Numbered from the stretch's first letter, positions 17,663 to 26,063 are shown. The stretch is DNA of 42,708 nt from Lachnospiraceae bacterium (GCA_021770755.1 JAETQI010000039.1:1-42708), one strand, 5' to 3'. Made by a program: numbers and translations. The notes: generated by a model from the sequence alone, not told the origin.

Positions 17663-18621
17663 GGTTGTATTCTCCCTTTATTTTCCTGAGAAGCGGATGC
17701 TCCTGTACCGGTTCCGGCTTTTGCCTTTGATGTTTTGGGGGTAACGGATGCCGGATCCGATTTGCTGACGGAGCCGGTCAGGCTGGTGTCTGCAGGGACA
17801 GTGCTCTGTGTTGTCACATTTTCAGCAGCAGTGCTTTTGGGCGTATCGGTTTCTGGTACAGCCGGATGAAGCTGTTCGTCTGCGTAATCGATGAGCGCTG
17901 ACTCCCACAAGGTGTAGGCGGCGTTGGACAGATGGACAAAACCGTCACTGCAGTATTCCTGGGCAAGATTTCCTTCCCCGTCCGATATGGGGGTACACAG
18001 ATCAAGGTATCCCCAGCCGTTTTCCGCTGCCATCTCCTGCAGGAGCGTGTTGTACTGTGCGAGATTCTCGTTGTTCAGCTTTCCTTTGCCCTGATCTTTG
18101 AGGGTGTACGTGACGCTGATGATATGGATCTCGATGTCCGGCGAAGTCTCCAGGATCTTGCCGATCAGTTCCTTGTACTGGTCGCGCGCGCCCTCAAGAC
18201 CAAGGATGCTGATATCGTTCATGCCCAGAAGGATGAACGCGCGCTTGCTCCCGATGAGGGGGATCGCGTCCCAGACCTGGCATTTCTTTCCTTTGTACAT
18301 AGGATGGACATTTTTGTCCGCAACGGGCTTCATGGCGTTGAACGCCGAGTAGCTTCCGACTGCCAGAAACTGGATATCATGCACATAGGACTGCTGTTTG
18401 GCACTGTAATTGCGGAATCCGACCATGATCGAGTCGCCGACAAAAACGGAATCGCCGTAATAGGCTGCAAGCTCCGCGTCTGTCAGGACAGTATCTGTCT
18501 GTGCTTCCTCTGTCGGTGTGCCATCCGGTGCGGCATAGGCGTATGCTCCTGGATAATTGCCTAAAGTAAGTATTGTTGTAAGTGCTGCGCACATCAGTTT
18601 GCTTTTCATTCTTTTTTTCAT
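17659..18621 (-). CDS. Secreted SGNH/GDSL-type esterase
   Basis: This 320-residue protein has a signal peptide (1-30, ending AYAYA). The SGNH domain spans about 52-245: block I is FVGDSIMVGF with nucleophile S64, block III is LLGMNDIS, and the final Asp/His pair lies in CSDGFVHLS. A low-complexity Ser/Thr/Lys tail (about 252-320) probably crosses or contacts the cell wall. It is the first gene of the O-acetylation operon and is expected to act on acetylated glycans outside the cell, as an esterase or as a transferase that uses the MBOAT-delivered group. The ATG at 18621 is taken as the start. Confidence 0.87.
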   Translation of the reverse strand: MKKRMKSKLMCAALTTILTLGNYPGAYAYAAPDGTPTEEAQTDTVLTDAELAAYYGDSVFVGDSIMVGFRNYSAKQQSYVHDIQFLAVGSYSAFNAMKPVADKNVHPMYKGKKCQVWDAIPLIGSKRAFILLGMNDISILGLEGARDQYKELIGKILETSPDIEIHIISVTYTLKDQGKGKLNNENLAQYNTLLQEMAAENGWGYLDLCTPISDGEGNLAQEYCSDGFVHLSNAAYTLWESALIDYADEQLHPAVPETDTPKSTAAENVTTQSTVPADTSLTGSVSKSDPASVTPKTSKAKAGTGTGASASQENKGRIQP

Positions 18622-18672
18622 AATTTTTCCTCTTTATCGTCCGTATTGATGCAATGTGCTTATACAAAGCAT

Positions 18673-18701
18673 ATTCTAACATCTTTTTTATATTCCTACA
18701 A
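18673..18701 (-). promoter_or_regulatory. Candidate promoter of the O-acetylation operon
   Basis: Read on the minus strand, TTGTAG (18701 to 18696) and TAGAAT (18678 to 18673) are 17 bases apart, about 50 bases before the SGNH gene. It lies back to back with the plus-strand promoter at 18752-18780, consistent with a divergent intergenic region of 185 bp. Confidence 0.4.
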
Positions 18702-18751
18702 GGTATTTTTCATCAGTAACGGTATGAAATTTTTGTCATAAATAAAATCCA

Positions 18752-18780
18752 TTGACCATGGAAAATCTATCGGCTATACT
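18752..18780 (+). promoter_or_regulatory. Sigma-A promoter of the HtrA-like gene
   Basis: TTGACC (18752-18757) and TATACT (18775-18780) are separated by exactly 17 bases, close to the sigma-A consensus. Transcription would start near 18787, only about 20 bases before the GTG, leaving just the ribosome binding site as leader. Confidence 0.75.
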
Positions 18781-18806
18781 ATAAAAGGAGAAGGGAGGAA
18801 GACAAG

Positions 18807-20351
18807 GTGCGGATGAATGGTGATAAGAAGGAAGATCCGGAATCTTCCGAGGCGGCAAGTGATTTTGAATTTCTGCAGGAGAAGATCAAGGAGCGTCCGA
18901 TCAATAAGCGGAGACTTTTGAAACGGACGATCATCACGGCTTCCATGGCAGTGCTGTTTGGTCTGCTGGCATGTCTGTCATTTCTGCTGCTCGAGCCTGT
19001 CCTCAACAACTGGCTGTATCCCGAGGAGGAGCCGGAGGTGGTGACATTTCCGCAGGAGCAGAATGAAATGCTTCCGGAGGATATGCTGACTGAAGGGACG
19101 GCTACAAGTCAGGAGGAAACGGTGGAGAGCGAGACGGAAGAAGAAAAACCGGATGAAACCGATCCGGAGACAGGTTCAGAAACAAGTCCGGATGACAAGG
19201 AATCCGAAAAAGTATCCGGTCAACAGGAATCCGGTGACAATGTCCGGGGTGAAACCAGTTCGGCAGCAGAAGATCCGGGCGGAGCAGGTACGGACGGATC
19301 CGTCCCGGGAGGGGAAAGTGCCGGCATGGAGGGCATGACCGCAGGAAATCAGGCGGAGAACCAGGAGGAAGCGATACCGGTCGATCCGCTCAAACCCTAT
19401 CAGACACAATATGAGGAGCTGTATAAGATCTACAGGCAGATCGAGTCGGGCATGGTGACGGTCACAGCCGTGCATTCCGACGTGGACTGGTTCAACAACA
19501 CGTATCAGAGCGAGGGAACGACAGCAGGCGTCATCATTGCAAATAACAATCGGGAGCTTTTGATACTCAGCAGGAAGTCCTCGCTGGACGGCGCGGAGAC
19601 GATCAGGATCAGCTTCTGCGACGGCACGGACGCGGAGGCAGTGATCAAGCAGTTTGACCAGAACACAGATCTGGCAGTGCTGGCGGTGGATCTGAAATAT
19701 ATAGGAAGCGAGACGTTAAAATCTGTCACGGTCGCGACACTGGGCAGTTCGATCTCTTCTGTCATGACCGGTTCTCCGATCATAGCGGTCGGAAATCTAT
19801 TTGGCTATAAGGACACGGTCTGCTATGGGATGGTCACATCAAAAGGAAATGTGATCACGATGGCAGACAGCGAGTACAAGCTGATGACGACAGATGTCTA
19901 TGCGGGCACGAATCCCAGCGGTATCCTGGTCAATATGAGGGGGGAAGTGATCGGTGTCATTGACAACAGCCACAATCATGAAGATACCAAAAATCTGCTC
20001 TCCGCAGTGGGGATTACCGAGCTGAAAGGACTGATCTCAAAGCTTTCCAACGGGGAGCGCATTCCCTATCTTGGAATCTATGCGCAGGATATCTCTGCGC
20101 AGGCCAGAACGGAGATGGGACTTCCGCAGGGGGCGTACATTGTCGATATCGATATGGATTCGCCTGCGATGCGCAAGGGGATCCAGAAAGGCGATATCGT
20201 AGTACGTGTCGGGTCACAGGAGATCAAAAGTGCGGCGGATTACATGAACGTGCTGCGGAATGCCGCGGTGGAGAGCAGCATAAACATAGTAGTGCAGAGA
20301 GCGAGCGTCGACGCCTATGAGGAGATGCACTTTGTGGTGCAGGCGGAATAG
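18807..20351 (+). CDS. Membrane-anchored HtrA-like pseudoprotease with PDZ domain
   Basis: This 514-residue protein has a cytoplasmic N-terminus of about 40 residues, one membrane span (41-63), a long acidic Glu/Thr/Ser linker (70-195), a trypsin-like domain (about 205-390) and a PDZ domain (about 415-505, YLGIYAQDIS and GAYIVDIDMDSPA). The Asp motif is kept (NTDLAVLAVD, D288). The segment where HtrA has its histidine reads ELLILSRKSSL with no His, and the GNSGGPL serine motif reads TNPSGIL. It is therefore probably not an active serine protease but a binding or sensing protein at the cell surface. The GTG at 18807 is better spaced from GGGAGG than the ATG at 18813. Confidence 0.82.
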   Translation: MRMNGDKKEDPESSEAASDFEFLQEKIKERPINKRRLLKRTIITASMAVLFGLLACLSFLLLEPVLNNWLYPEEEPEVVTFPQEQNEMLPEDMLTEGTATSQEETVESETEEEKPDETDPETGSETSPDDKESEKVSGQQESGDNVRGETSSAAEDPGGAGTDGSVPGGESAGMEGMTAGNQAENQEEAIPVDPLKPYQTQYEELYKIYRQIESGMVTVTAVHSDVDWFNNTYQSEGTTAGVIIANNNRELLILSRKSSLDGAETIRISFCDGTDAEAVIKQFDQNTDLAVLAVDLKYIGSETLKSVTVATLGSSISSVMTGSPIIAVGNLFGYKDTVCYGMVTSKGNVITMADSEYKLMTTDVYAGTNPSGILVNMRGEVIGVIDNSHNHEDTKNLLSAVGITELKGLISKLSNGERIPYLGIYAQDISAQARTEMGLPQGAYIVDIDMDSPAMRKGIQKGDIVVRVGSQEIKSAADYMNVLRNAAVESSINIVVQRASVDAYEEMHFVVQAE

Positions 20352-20413
20352 GGACCGGTCATACGCTGGGGAAAGAAACGGAAAAAGAAAAAGGAAAGGA
20401 TCTGGGCGGGAGA

Positions 20414-21358
20414 ATGAAATATATCAAAGATTACAAAGACGGGGACAGAGTATTTGACATCTATTTTTGCAAATTCAAGAGTTCGGCAGTTACCAAAAAC
20501 GGAAAGAACTATGACAATGTGATCCTCCAGGACAAGACGGGAACACTGGATGCCAAGATCTGGGATCCCAATAATGTCGGGATCGCTGATTTTGAGGCGA
20601 TGGACTATATCGAAGTGTACGGCGACGTCACAAGCTTCAACGGTGCACTGCAGGTCAACGTAAAGCGCGTGCGCAGATGCGAGCAGGGGGAGTACGACGA
20701 GAGTGAGTATATGCCTGTGAGCAAAAAGAATCTGGATGAGATGTATACGGAATTGTCAAAGATCATTGAAAGTATCGGGAATACATATTTTAAGGCGCTG
20801 TTAAAAAAATTTTTTGCGGAGGATGAGACGTTTGCAGCCAGATTTAAGAGGGCGTCGGCGGCAAAGTCGGTGCACCATGGTTTTATCGGCGGGCTTCTGG
20901 AGCATACGCTCGGCGTCACAAAACTCTGCGAATACTATTGCACGGCATATCCGGCATTAAACCGTGACCTGCTGCTCACCGCGGCGATCTGCCATGATAT
21001 CGGAAAAACAAGGGAGATCAGCGCATTTCCGACCAATGATTATACGGACGAAGGGCAGCTTCTGGGGCATATCGTGATCGGATCAGAGATGATCAGCCAG
21101 AAGGCGCGGGAGATACCGGGCTTTCCCACCGCTCTTGAGATGGAGCTGAAACACTGCATTCTGGCGCATCACGGGGAGTATGAATTCGGATCGCCAAAAA
21201 AACCGGCGCTCATAGAGGCGCTGGCACTGAACTACGCGGACGATACGGACGCGAAGATGGAGACGTTCACAGAGATCCTGGACGCTTCGCAGGAGTCCGG
21301 ATGGCTTGGCTATAACAGACTGTTTGAGTCCAACCTAAAGAGGACGATAACTGATTGA
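20414..21358 (+). CDS. yhaM: YhaM-type 3'-5' exoribonuclease (OB fold plus HD domain)
   Basis: This 314-residue cytoplasmic protein has an N-terminal OB-fold (about 10-90, with KNYDNVILQDKTGTLDAKIW) and an HD metal-dependent phosphohydrolase domain (about 150-270). The HD ligands appear as LLEHTLGV (H164) and ICHDIGK (H194, D195), with a later HCILAHHGEYEFG. Length and layout fit YhaM/CBF1, which trims RNA or DNA 3' ends with Mn2+ in Firmicutes. It follows the HtrA-like gene by 62 bases with no clear terminator between, and comes 24 bases before the rRNA methyltransferase gene, suggesting one operon. Confidence 0.9.
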   Translation: MKYIKDYKDGDRVFDIYFCKFKSSAVTKNGKNYDNVILQDKTGTLDAKIWDPNNVGIADFEAMDYIEVYGDVTSFNGALQVNVKRVRRCEQGEYDESEYMPVSKKNLDEMYTELSKIIESIGNTYFKALLKKFFAEDETFAARFKRASAAKSVHHGFIGGLLEHTLGVTKLCEYYCTAYPALNRDLLLTAAICHDIGKTREISAFPTNDYTDEGQLLGHIVIGSEMISQKAREIPGFPTALEMELKHCILAHHGEYEFGSPKKPALIEALALNYADDTDAKMETFTEILDASQESGWLGYNRLFESNLKRTITD

Positions 21359-21382
21359 CGGATCGGGGAATGGGAGATCAAA

Positions 21383-22828
21383 TTGGAATACAGAAAAGAT
21401 GATATCATAACACTGCGCATTGATGACATGGGAACGGACGGGGAGGGCATCGGCAAGGCTGGCGGCTTTACATTCTTTGTGAAGGATGCTGTGATCGGTG
21501 ATACGGTCGAGGCAAAAGTGATGAAGGTGAAAAAGGGCTATGCATATGCCAGGCTGGTGAGGATCGTCGAGCCTTCTCCAAACCGCACAGAGCCCAGATG
21601 TCCGTATCACCGGCAGTGCGGCGGCTGTCAGATACAGGCGCTTGACTATGCGGCGCAACTGGCATTTAAGGAGCACAAGGTCAGAAACAATCTGAACAGG
21701 ATCGGCGGCTTTTCCATGGAACTGCTCGACCGGGTGATGGAGCCGATCGTGGGGATGAAGGAGCCATTTTATTATAGAAACAAAGCCCAGTTTCCAGTCG
21801 GTGCGGACAAGAACGGCGAGCCGGTGACAGGCTTTTATGCCGGGAGAACGCACGCTATCATACCCAATACGGACTGTGCGCTCGGCGTAAAAGAGAACAA
21901 AATGATTCTCGAGATCCTGTTAGGCTATATGAAAAAATATAAGGTGGCACCGTATGACGAAGAGACCGGTGAGGGGCTCATCCGCCACATTCTGATACGA
22001 AAAGGTTTTACCTCGGGTGAGATCATGGTGTGCATTATCTTAAACGGCGAAAAGCTCCCGCAGGAGGAGAGGCTGGTGGAGCAGCTTCGAAGCGTCAAAG
22101 GCATGACGAGCATTTCGATCAGCATCAACAGGGATAACACGAATGTGATCATGGGAAAAGAGTGCCGCACGATATGGGGGCGCGACACGATCAGCGATGT
22201 GATCCATGTGCGGAGTATCGGGGACATCAATGCCGGCAGGGACATTGTATCCGGGTCTTCTGACGATGAGGGGATCTCGTTTGCCATCTCGCCGATGTCC
22301 TTTTATCAGGTAAACCCGGTCCAGACGGAAAAGCTGTACAGCATCGCGCTGGACTACGCGGAGCTGACAGGCACGGAGACTGTGTGGGATCTGTACTGCG
22401 GTATCGGTACGATCAGCCTGTTCATGGCAAAAAGGGCTAAGCAGGTTTACGGCGTCGAGGTGGTCGGACAGGCGGTCGCGGATGCGAGAAAGAACGCGGC
22501 GCGGAACAATATCGAAAATGCCCGATTCTATGTGGGAAAGGCGGAGGAAGTGCTGCCAGTGCTCTATGAGGAGGAAGGGATTTATGCGGATGTGATCTGT
22601 GTGGATCCGCCGCGCAAAGGGTGCGATGCGGCGTGCCTGGAGACGATCGTGAAGATGGCGCCGCGCCGGATCGTCTACGTAAGCTGCGACAGCGCCACGC
22701 TTGCGCGGGATCTGAAATATCTGTGCGCGAACGGGTATGAATTGCGGCGGTGCAGGGCCGCGGACTTATTTTCGCAGACGGTGCACGTGGAAATGGTCGT
22801 GCTGTTGACCTACACAGTGCACCAATAA
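21383..22828 (+). CDS. rlmCD: 23S rRNA (uracil-C5)-methyltransferase, RumA/RlmCD family
   Basis: This 481-residue SAM-dependent enzyme makes 5-methyluridine in 23S rRNA. The N-terminal TRAM domain (1-60) precedes an iron-sulfur site (C73, C79, C82 in RCPYHRQCGGCQ, with a further Cys in NTDCALG). The SAM motif is VWDLYCGIGTISL, then DPPRKGCD and the catalytic YVSCDSATLARDL (C435), with the general base in HVEMV (E470). In Gram-positive bacteria one such enzyme often methylates both U747 and U1939 (RlmCD). The start is TTG 21383 with GGGAG eight bases upstream. Its last 63 bases overlap, antiparallel, the 3' end of the next gene. rRNA versus tRNA targeting is inferred from family resemblance. 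Confidence 0.87.
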   Translation: MEYRKDDIITLRIDDMGTDGEGIGKAGGFTFFVKDAVIGDTVEAKVMKVKKGYAYARLVRIVEPSPNRTEPRCPYHRQCGGCQIQALDYAAQLAFKEHKVRNNLNRIGGFSMELLDRVMEPIVGMKEPFYYRNKAQFPVGADKNGEPVTGFYAGRTHAIIPNTDCALGVKENKMILEILLGYMKKYKVAPYDEETGEGLIRHILIRKGFTSGEIMVCIILNGEKLPQEERLVEQLRSVKGMTSISISINRDNTNVIMGKECRTIWGRDTISDVIHVRSIGDINAGRDIVSGSSDDEGISFAISPMSFYQVNPVQTEKLYSIALDYAELTGTETVWDLYCGIGTISLFMAKRAKQVYGVEVVGQAVADARKNAARNNIENARFYVGKAEEVLPVLYEEEGIYADVICVDPPRKGCDAACLETIVKMAPRRIVYVSCDSATLARDLKYLCANGYELRRCRAADLFSQTVHVEMVVLLTYTVHQ

Positions 22829-23353
22829 CCCCCGATAAAGCTCATCGAGCGGGCGCAGGTCGCTGTCGTACATCACGTAGTTGTCCAGATAGCCGTTGTT
22901 TTCAATCCTGTTCGCATTCATCATATCTTCGTAAGAATACCAGCCTAAGAGCTGCACAGCAGAGCGCTCGGGGTACAGGCGGGCGGAGACGAAGATATCT
23001 TTTGGATGCGAATGTGCCTGCTCGACCATTTCCAGGGTTCTTGTGTGGAAGGACCGGGTTCTGGTCTTGACATCAAGGAGGTATTCGGCCTCGACGGTTT
23101 TCAACAGAAAATCGTACTCGTCACGTTCGTCCCAGGAAGAGTGATCCTCCATGAATGGGATGGCGTTATCGGTGAGGAACTGTTTAAAAGCCTTTTCGCC
23201 AAGCTTTCCCTCAAACATCTTGAATTTCTTGTTGTTCAGCCCGCCGGCGTGGAAGTCATGGCGGTCTGAGGTGTATGCCCCGGACAGATCGGCATAGGTG
23301 AGCGCCTCCTGCAGCAGCGCGCCGCCGATTATGTATTCCCTGCGTATGATCAT
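22766..23353 (-). CDS. Putative PD-(D/E)XK nuclease-fold protein
   Basis: I do not recognise a named family for this 195-residue protein. The arrangement E53 (KLGEKAFKQFL), D81 (DEYDFLL) and D94-V-K96 (YLLDVKTRTR) fits the restriction-endonuclease fold, with later strands DIFVSARL and AVQLLGWYSYED. The ATG at 23353 follows GGGGGAA, and a good promoter lies upstream (23387-23415). Its final 21 codons overlap the end of the rlmCD-type gene on the other strand, so the tail HDHFHVHRLRK is forced by the methyltransferase code. No partner gene is adjacent, so it may be a solitary nuclease of unknown role. Confidence 0.62.
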   Translation of the reverse strand: MIIRREYIIGGALLQEALTYADLSGAYTSDRHDFHAGGLNNKKFKMFEGKLGEKAFKQFLTDNAIPFMEDHSSWDERDEYDFLLKTVEAEYLLDVKTRTRSFHTRTLEMVEQAHSHPKDIFVSARLYPERSAVQLLGWYSYEDMMNANRIENNGYLDNYVMYDSDLRPLDELYRGLLVHCVGQQHDHFHVHRLRK

Positions 23354-23386
23354 CTGATATTCCCCCAGTATGTGACAGATATATGG

Positions 23387-23415
23387 ATTATATCACAAAA
23401 TCTTCTTTCCTTCAA
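23387..23415 (-). promoter_or_regulatory. Promoter of the minus-strand PD-(D/E)XK gene
   Basis: On the minus strand, TTGAAG (23415 to 23410) and TATAAT (23392 to 23387) are 17 bases apart, and the -10 box is extended (TGATATAAT). It overlaps the region of the divergent plus-strand promoter (23429-23434). Confidence 0.65.
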
Positions 23416-23425
23416 AATAAAAGTG

Positions 23426-23434
23426 TGCTATAAT
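23426..23434 (+). promoter_or_regulatory. Extended -10 promoter of the small exported-protein gene
   Basis: TGCTATAAT is a perfect -10 box (23429-23434) with an extended TGN. The -35 region (TTTCCT-like) is poor. The start would be near 23441, about 37 bases before the GTG start. Confidence 0.5.
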
Positions 23435-23477
23435 TACGACGGCTTGGCATCAGACGGCTGGAAGCGGAGGAATTACA

Positions 23478-23834
23478 GTGCATAAGAGGAAATATAAGAT
23501 CATCAGTTTTGTATTGGCAGTAACGTTATTGCTGACGGGAATCTATCTTGATACGGCGGCAAAGGACGCTTTTTTTCTGTGCGATCCGACAGGGGAGACC
23601 GATTATATCAACAGTATGCAGCTCTGTGGGAGTGAGATGTTCGTCGAGTGCGGCGGCAACAGGCAGCAGTCGATCGAGCTGCACTCGTTTCTGTCCCTGC
23701 CCCATCTGGTCCGCGTTTTTGTATTGCAGGGAAAATATTGTAGTCATCCGGAGCTGATCCAGCCTTTCTCCCAGACGTCGGACGGACTTGTCACGGACTA
23801 TATGCATCAGTCTGATGGCAAAAAGCGAAACTAA
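23478..23834 (+). CDS. Small exported protein of unknown function
   Basis: This 118-residue protein is not recognised. The first 27 residues (KRKYK followed by a hydrophobic stretch IISFVLAVTLLLTGIYL) form a signal peptide or single anchor. The mature part contains four cysteines, which could form disulfides outside the cell. The start is GTG 23478 with CGGAGGA at a good distance, and it has its own promoter. Downstream, 65 bases with two inverted repeats separate it from the transporter gene. Confidence 0.55.
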   Translation: MHKRKYKIISFVLAVTLLLTGIYLDTAAKDAFFLCDPTGETDYINSMQLCGSEMFVECGGNRQQSIELHSFLSLPHLVRVFVLQGKYCSHPELIQPFSQTSDGLVTDYMHQSDGKKRN

Positions 23835-23880
23835 TATGATACCGTCACATACAATATCATATTAGGAACCGCGCAGTTCC
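23832..23880 (+). promoter_or_regulatory. Paired inverted repeats before the transporter gene
   Basis: TAATATGAT (23832-23840) and ATCATATTA (23856-23864) are perfect 9-base arms with a 15-base gap. Next to them, GGAAC (23865-23869) pairs with GTTCC (23876-23880). There is no T-run, so this is not a typical terminator. It may be a protein-binding site or mRNA structure upstream of the transporter's ribosome binding site. Confidence 0.35.
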
Positions 23881-23899
23881 GGGGAAAGAAGGGATTCAT

Positions 23900-25255
23900 A
23901 TGTTAGCGCAGGTATTTGCAGTGATCATTTTTATTGCAATGTTTGTTTTTATCGTGACTGAGATTGTGGAGAGACATATCGTCTCGCTGGTATGCGCAAT
24001 GCTGACGGTCATTCTTGTGTTTGGCGTCGGGATGCACAGTATGACAGCGGTGATCGAAACGATCAATCTAAAGAGCATCTTTACGGCAGGTTTCTGGTAT
24101 CTGTCAGGTGAGGCGGGCGAGAGCAGCGCCGGCATCAACTGGGAGACGATCCTGTTTATCTTTGGCATGATGGTGATGGTGGAAGGCATGGCGAGGGTCG
24201 GTTTTTTCAGATGGCTGTGCATGCGGATCGCAAAGCTTGTCAGGTATCAGGTGATACCGCTGTTTGTCACGTTCATGGTGCTGTCAACCGTGCTGGCGAT
24301 GTTCATTGACAGTATCACGGTCATTTTGTTTCTGGCGGCAGTCACGATCGAGCTGTCACAGTTGCTGAAATTCAATCCGGTTCCGATGATCTTATCCGAG
24401 ATCTTCTGTGCAAACCTTGGCGGTTCTGCCACGATGTGCGGGGATCCGCCAAACATCATCATCGGGACATCGCTTGGATACTCGTTTACGGATTTTGTGA
24501 CCAATACGGGTCTGATCGCCGGGATATCGCTGATCGCGGTGCTGGTCTATTTTTACCTGATATTCGGCAGGGAGTTAAAGGCAAGCGCGGCGGAAGTGAT
24601 CGACTATGACAGTCTGCCAAGCCCGGAGTCCACGATCACTGACAAGAAGGGCTTTATCGTGAGCAGCGTGATCTTTGCGGTCGCGATCGTTCTGCTGGTC
24701 ACGCACGCGCAGACCGGACTTACGGTATCCACGATCGGCATGATCGTTGCGGTCGCGACACTGGCATCATCATGGAAGTATGCGGCAGCATTGCTGAGAA
24801 AAGTGGATTACAAGACGCTGCTGTTTTTTATCGGGCTGTTTGTCGTGATCGGCGGTCTGGAACAGACCGGGATCCTGGAGATCATGGCGGCATTTATCGG
24901 CAGGATCAGCGGCGGCAATGTTATGGTCATGATCGCGATCATCATATGGCTGTCGGCGGTCGCCAGCGCGTTTGTCGACAACATCCCGTTTGCGACGACC
25001 ATGATACCGATCATCAAGAGCCTGTCCGCCGCGTACGGCGTGGATCTGTCCATGCTTGCATGGACGTTGGCGATGGGAACGGATATCGGCGGAAGCGCCA
25101 CTCCGATCGGGGCGTCTGCAAATGTCGTCGGTATCGCGACGGCGGCAAGAGAGGGTTATGTGATCAAGTGGGGACAGTACTGTAAGAAGATGATGCCCGC
25201 TACGGTAATCGTAGTGCTGCTCTCCATGGTCATCATCTATGTCAGGTATTTATAA
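23900..25255 (+). CDS. ArsB/NhaD-type ion transporter (IT superfamily permease)
   Basis: This 451-residue integral membrane protein has about eleven spans arranged as two related halves. The first half has the re-entrant motif GGSATMCGDPPNIIIG and the second has VDNIPFATTMIP and GGSATPIGASANVVG, typical of the ArsB/NhaD/SLC13-like family that exchanges Na+/H+ or exports oxyanions such as arsenite. No arsenic-resistance genes are nearby, so a sodium/proton or organic-anion role is as likely. The ATG at 23900 follows GGGGAAAGAAGG. The cytidylate-kinase-like gene follows after 15 bases. Confidence 0.85.
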   Translation: MLAQVFAVIIFIAMFVFIVTEIVERHIVSLVCAMLTVILVFGVGMHSMTAVIETINLKSIFTAGFWYLSGEAGESSAGINWETILFIFGMMVMVEGMARVGFFRWLCMRIAKLVRYQVIPLFVTFMVLSTVLAMFIDSITVILFLAAVTIELSQLLKFNPVPMILSEIFCANLGGSATMCGDPPNIIIGTSLGYSFTDFVTNTGLIAGISLIAVLVYFYLIFGRELKASAAEVIDYDSLPSPESTITDKKGFIVSSVIFAVAIVLLVTHAQTGLTVSTIGMIVAVATLASSWKYAAALLRKVDYKTLLFFIGLFVVIGGLEQTGILEIMAAFIGRISGGNVMVMIAIIIWLSAVASAFVDNIPFATTMIPIIKSLSAAYGVDLSMLAWTLAMGTDIGGSATPIGASANVVGIATAAREGYVIKWGQYCKKMMPATVIVVLLSMVIIYVRYL

Positions 25256-25270
25256 AGGGAGGCGAAGCTG

Positions 25271-25876
25271 ATGGAAAAACAATTAATAATCTCTGTGGGC
25301 AGGGAATACGGCAGCGGCGGTCATGAGATCGCGGACCGGCTCTCAAAGCACTATGGGATCCAGCTACTCGACCACAATCTGCTGGACGAGATCGCTGCGG
25401 AGAAGAATCTGGACATGCAGCATCTGCGGGGACTGGATGAGAAGCACAGAAGCAGGCTCGCGTCGCGGACAGTGCGCGGTTACAGCAGTTCACCGGAGGA
25501 AAACCTGTATCTGCTGCAGTTTGATTATCTGAAAAATAAAGCGGCGTCGGGGGAATCGTTTGTGATCGTCGGCAGATGCAGCGAGACGATCCTGAAAGAA
25601 TACGACAGTCTGATCTCCATCTTCGTGCTCGGAGACAGGGACAGGAAGATCGAGCGTATCATGAGGCTGTACGAACTGTCCAGGGAGCAGGCGGTGTGGA
25701 AGATCCGCGAGAAGGACATGAAGCGCAGGCGGTATCACAACGGGCACTGCGACAGGAAATGGGGCGACTCCCGAAACTACGATATTTCCATAAACAGCAG
25801 TAAACTGGGAATCGAAGGGACGACCGCACTGCTGGCGGACTATATTGACAAAAGGCAATACGATTCGTACCATTAA
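25271..25876 (+). CDS. Cytidylate kinase-like family protein
   Basis: This 201-residue cytosolic protein belongs to the cytidylate-kinase-like group. The N-terminus IISVGREYGSGGHEIADRL is a degenerate P-loop, the LLDHNLLDEIA segment follows, and a later FVIVGRCSETIL strand and arginine-rich EKDMKRRRYHNGHC lid resemble the family. Members are widespread in Clostridia, often beside transporters, and their true substrate is uncertain; they are not the main Cmk. The gene follows the transporter by 15 bases, so the two are co-transcribed. A hairpin terminator overlaps its stop codon. Confidence 0.78.
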   Translation: MEKQLIISVGREYGSGGHEIADRLSKHYGIQLLDHNLLDEIAAEKNLDMQHLRGLDEKHRSRLASRTVRGYSSSPEENLYLLQFDYLKNKAASGESFVIVGRCSETILKEYDSLISIFVLGDRDRKIERIMRLYELSREQAVWKIREKDMKRRRYHNGHCDRKWGDSRNYDISINSSKLGIEGTTALLADYIDKRQYDSYH

Positions 25877-25907
25877 AAGTGCGAATCGTGCCAAATATAT
25901 TTTTTTT
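25860..25907 (+). terminator. Intrinsic terminator after the transporter/kinase-like pair
   Basis: ACGATTCG (25860-25867) pairs perfectly with CGAATCGT (25882-25889) around a 14-base loop that contains the stop codon, followed by a run of eight T (25900-25907). Confidence 0.55.
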
Positions 25908-25922
25908 CGACAGATCATCCTT

Positions 25923-26063
25923 TATAATGTAATAGAATTGCGGCGGCAATTCATATTACTCCTAAAAGTTGCTGAAGCATTCATTTCCCCAAGTGATGCT
26001 TTGGCAACTTCTTTTATGCACGCGGGTGGGGGAAGACGGCTCTTCCCTGTCTGATGGAGCCGT
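25923..26063 (+). promoter_or_regulatory. Structured leader of the chemoreceptor operon
   Basis: A perfect TATAAT (25923-25928) may be the -10 box, although the -35 region is only a T-run. Downstream are three hairpin zones: GAATTGC/GCAATTC (25935-25941, 25946-25952); a 14-bp stem with two G-U pairs (25967-25980, 25996-26009); and two overlapping, mutually exclusive stems, GGGAAG/CTTCCC (26030-26035, 26042-26047) versus ACGGCTC/GAGCCGT (26036-26042, 26057-26063). It matches no riboswitch class that I recognise. Confidence 0.4.

Noticed and set aside
23900-25255. Dedicated arsenite efflux (ArsB) annotation
   Set aside because: No arsR, arsA, arsC or related genes lie nearby, and the family also includes Na+/H+ and organic-anion carriers.
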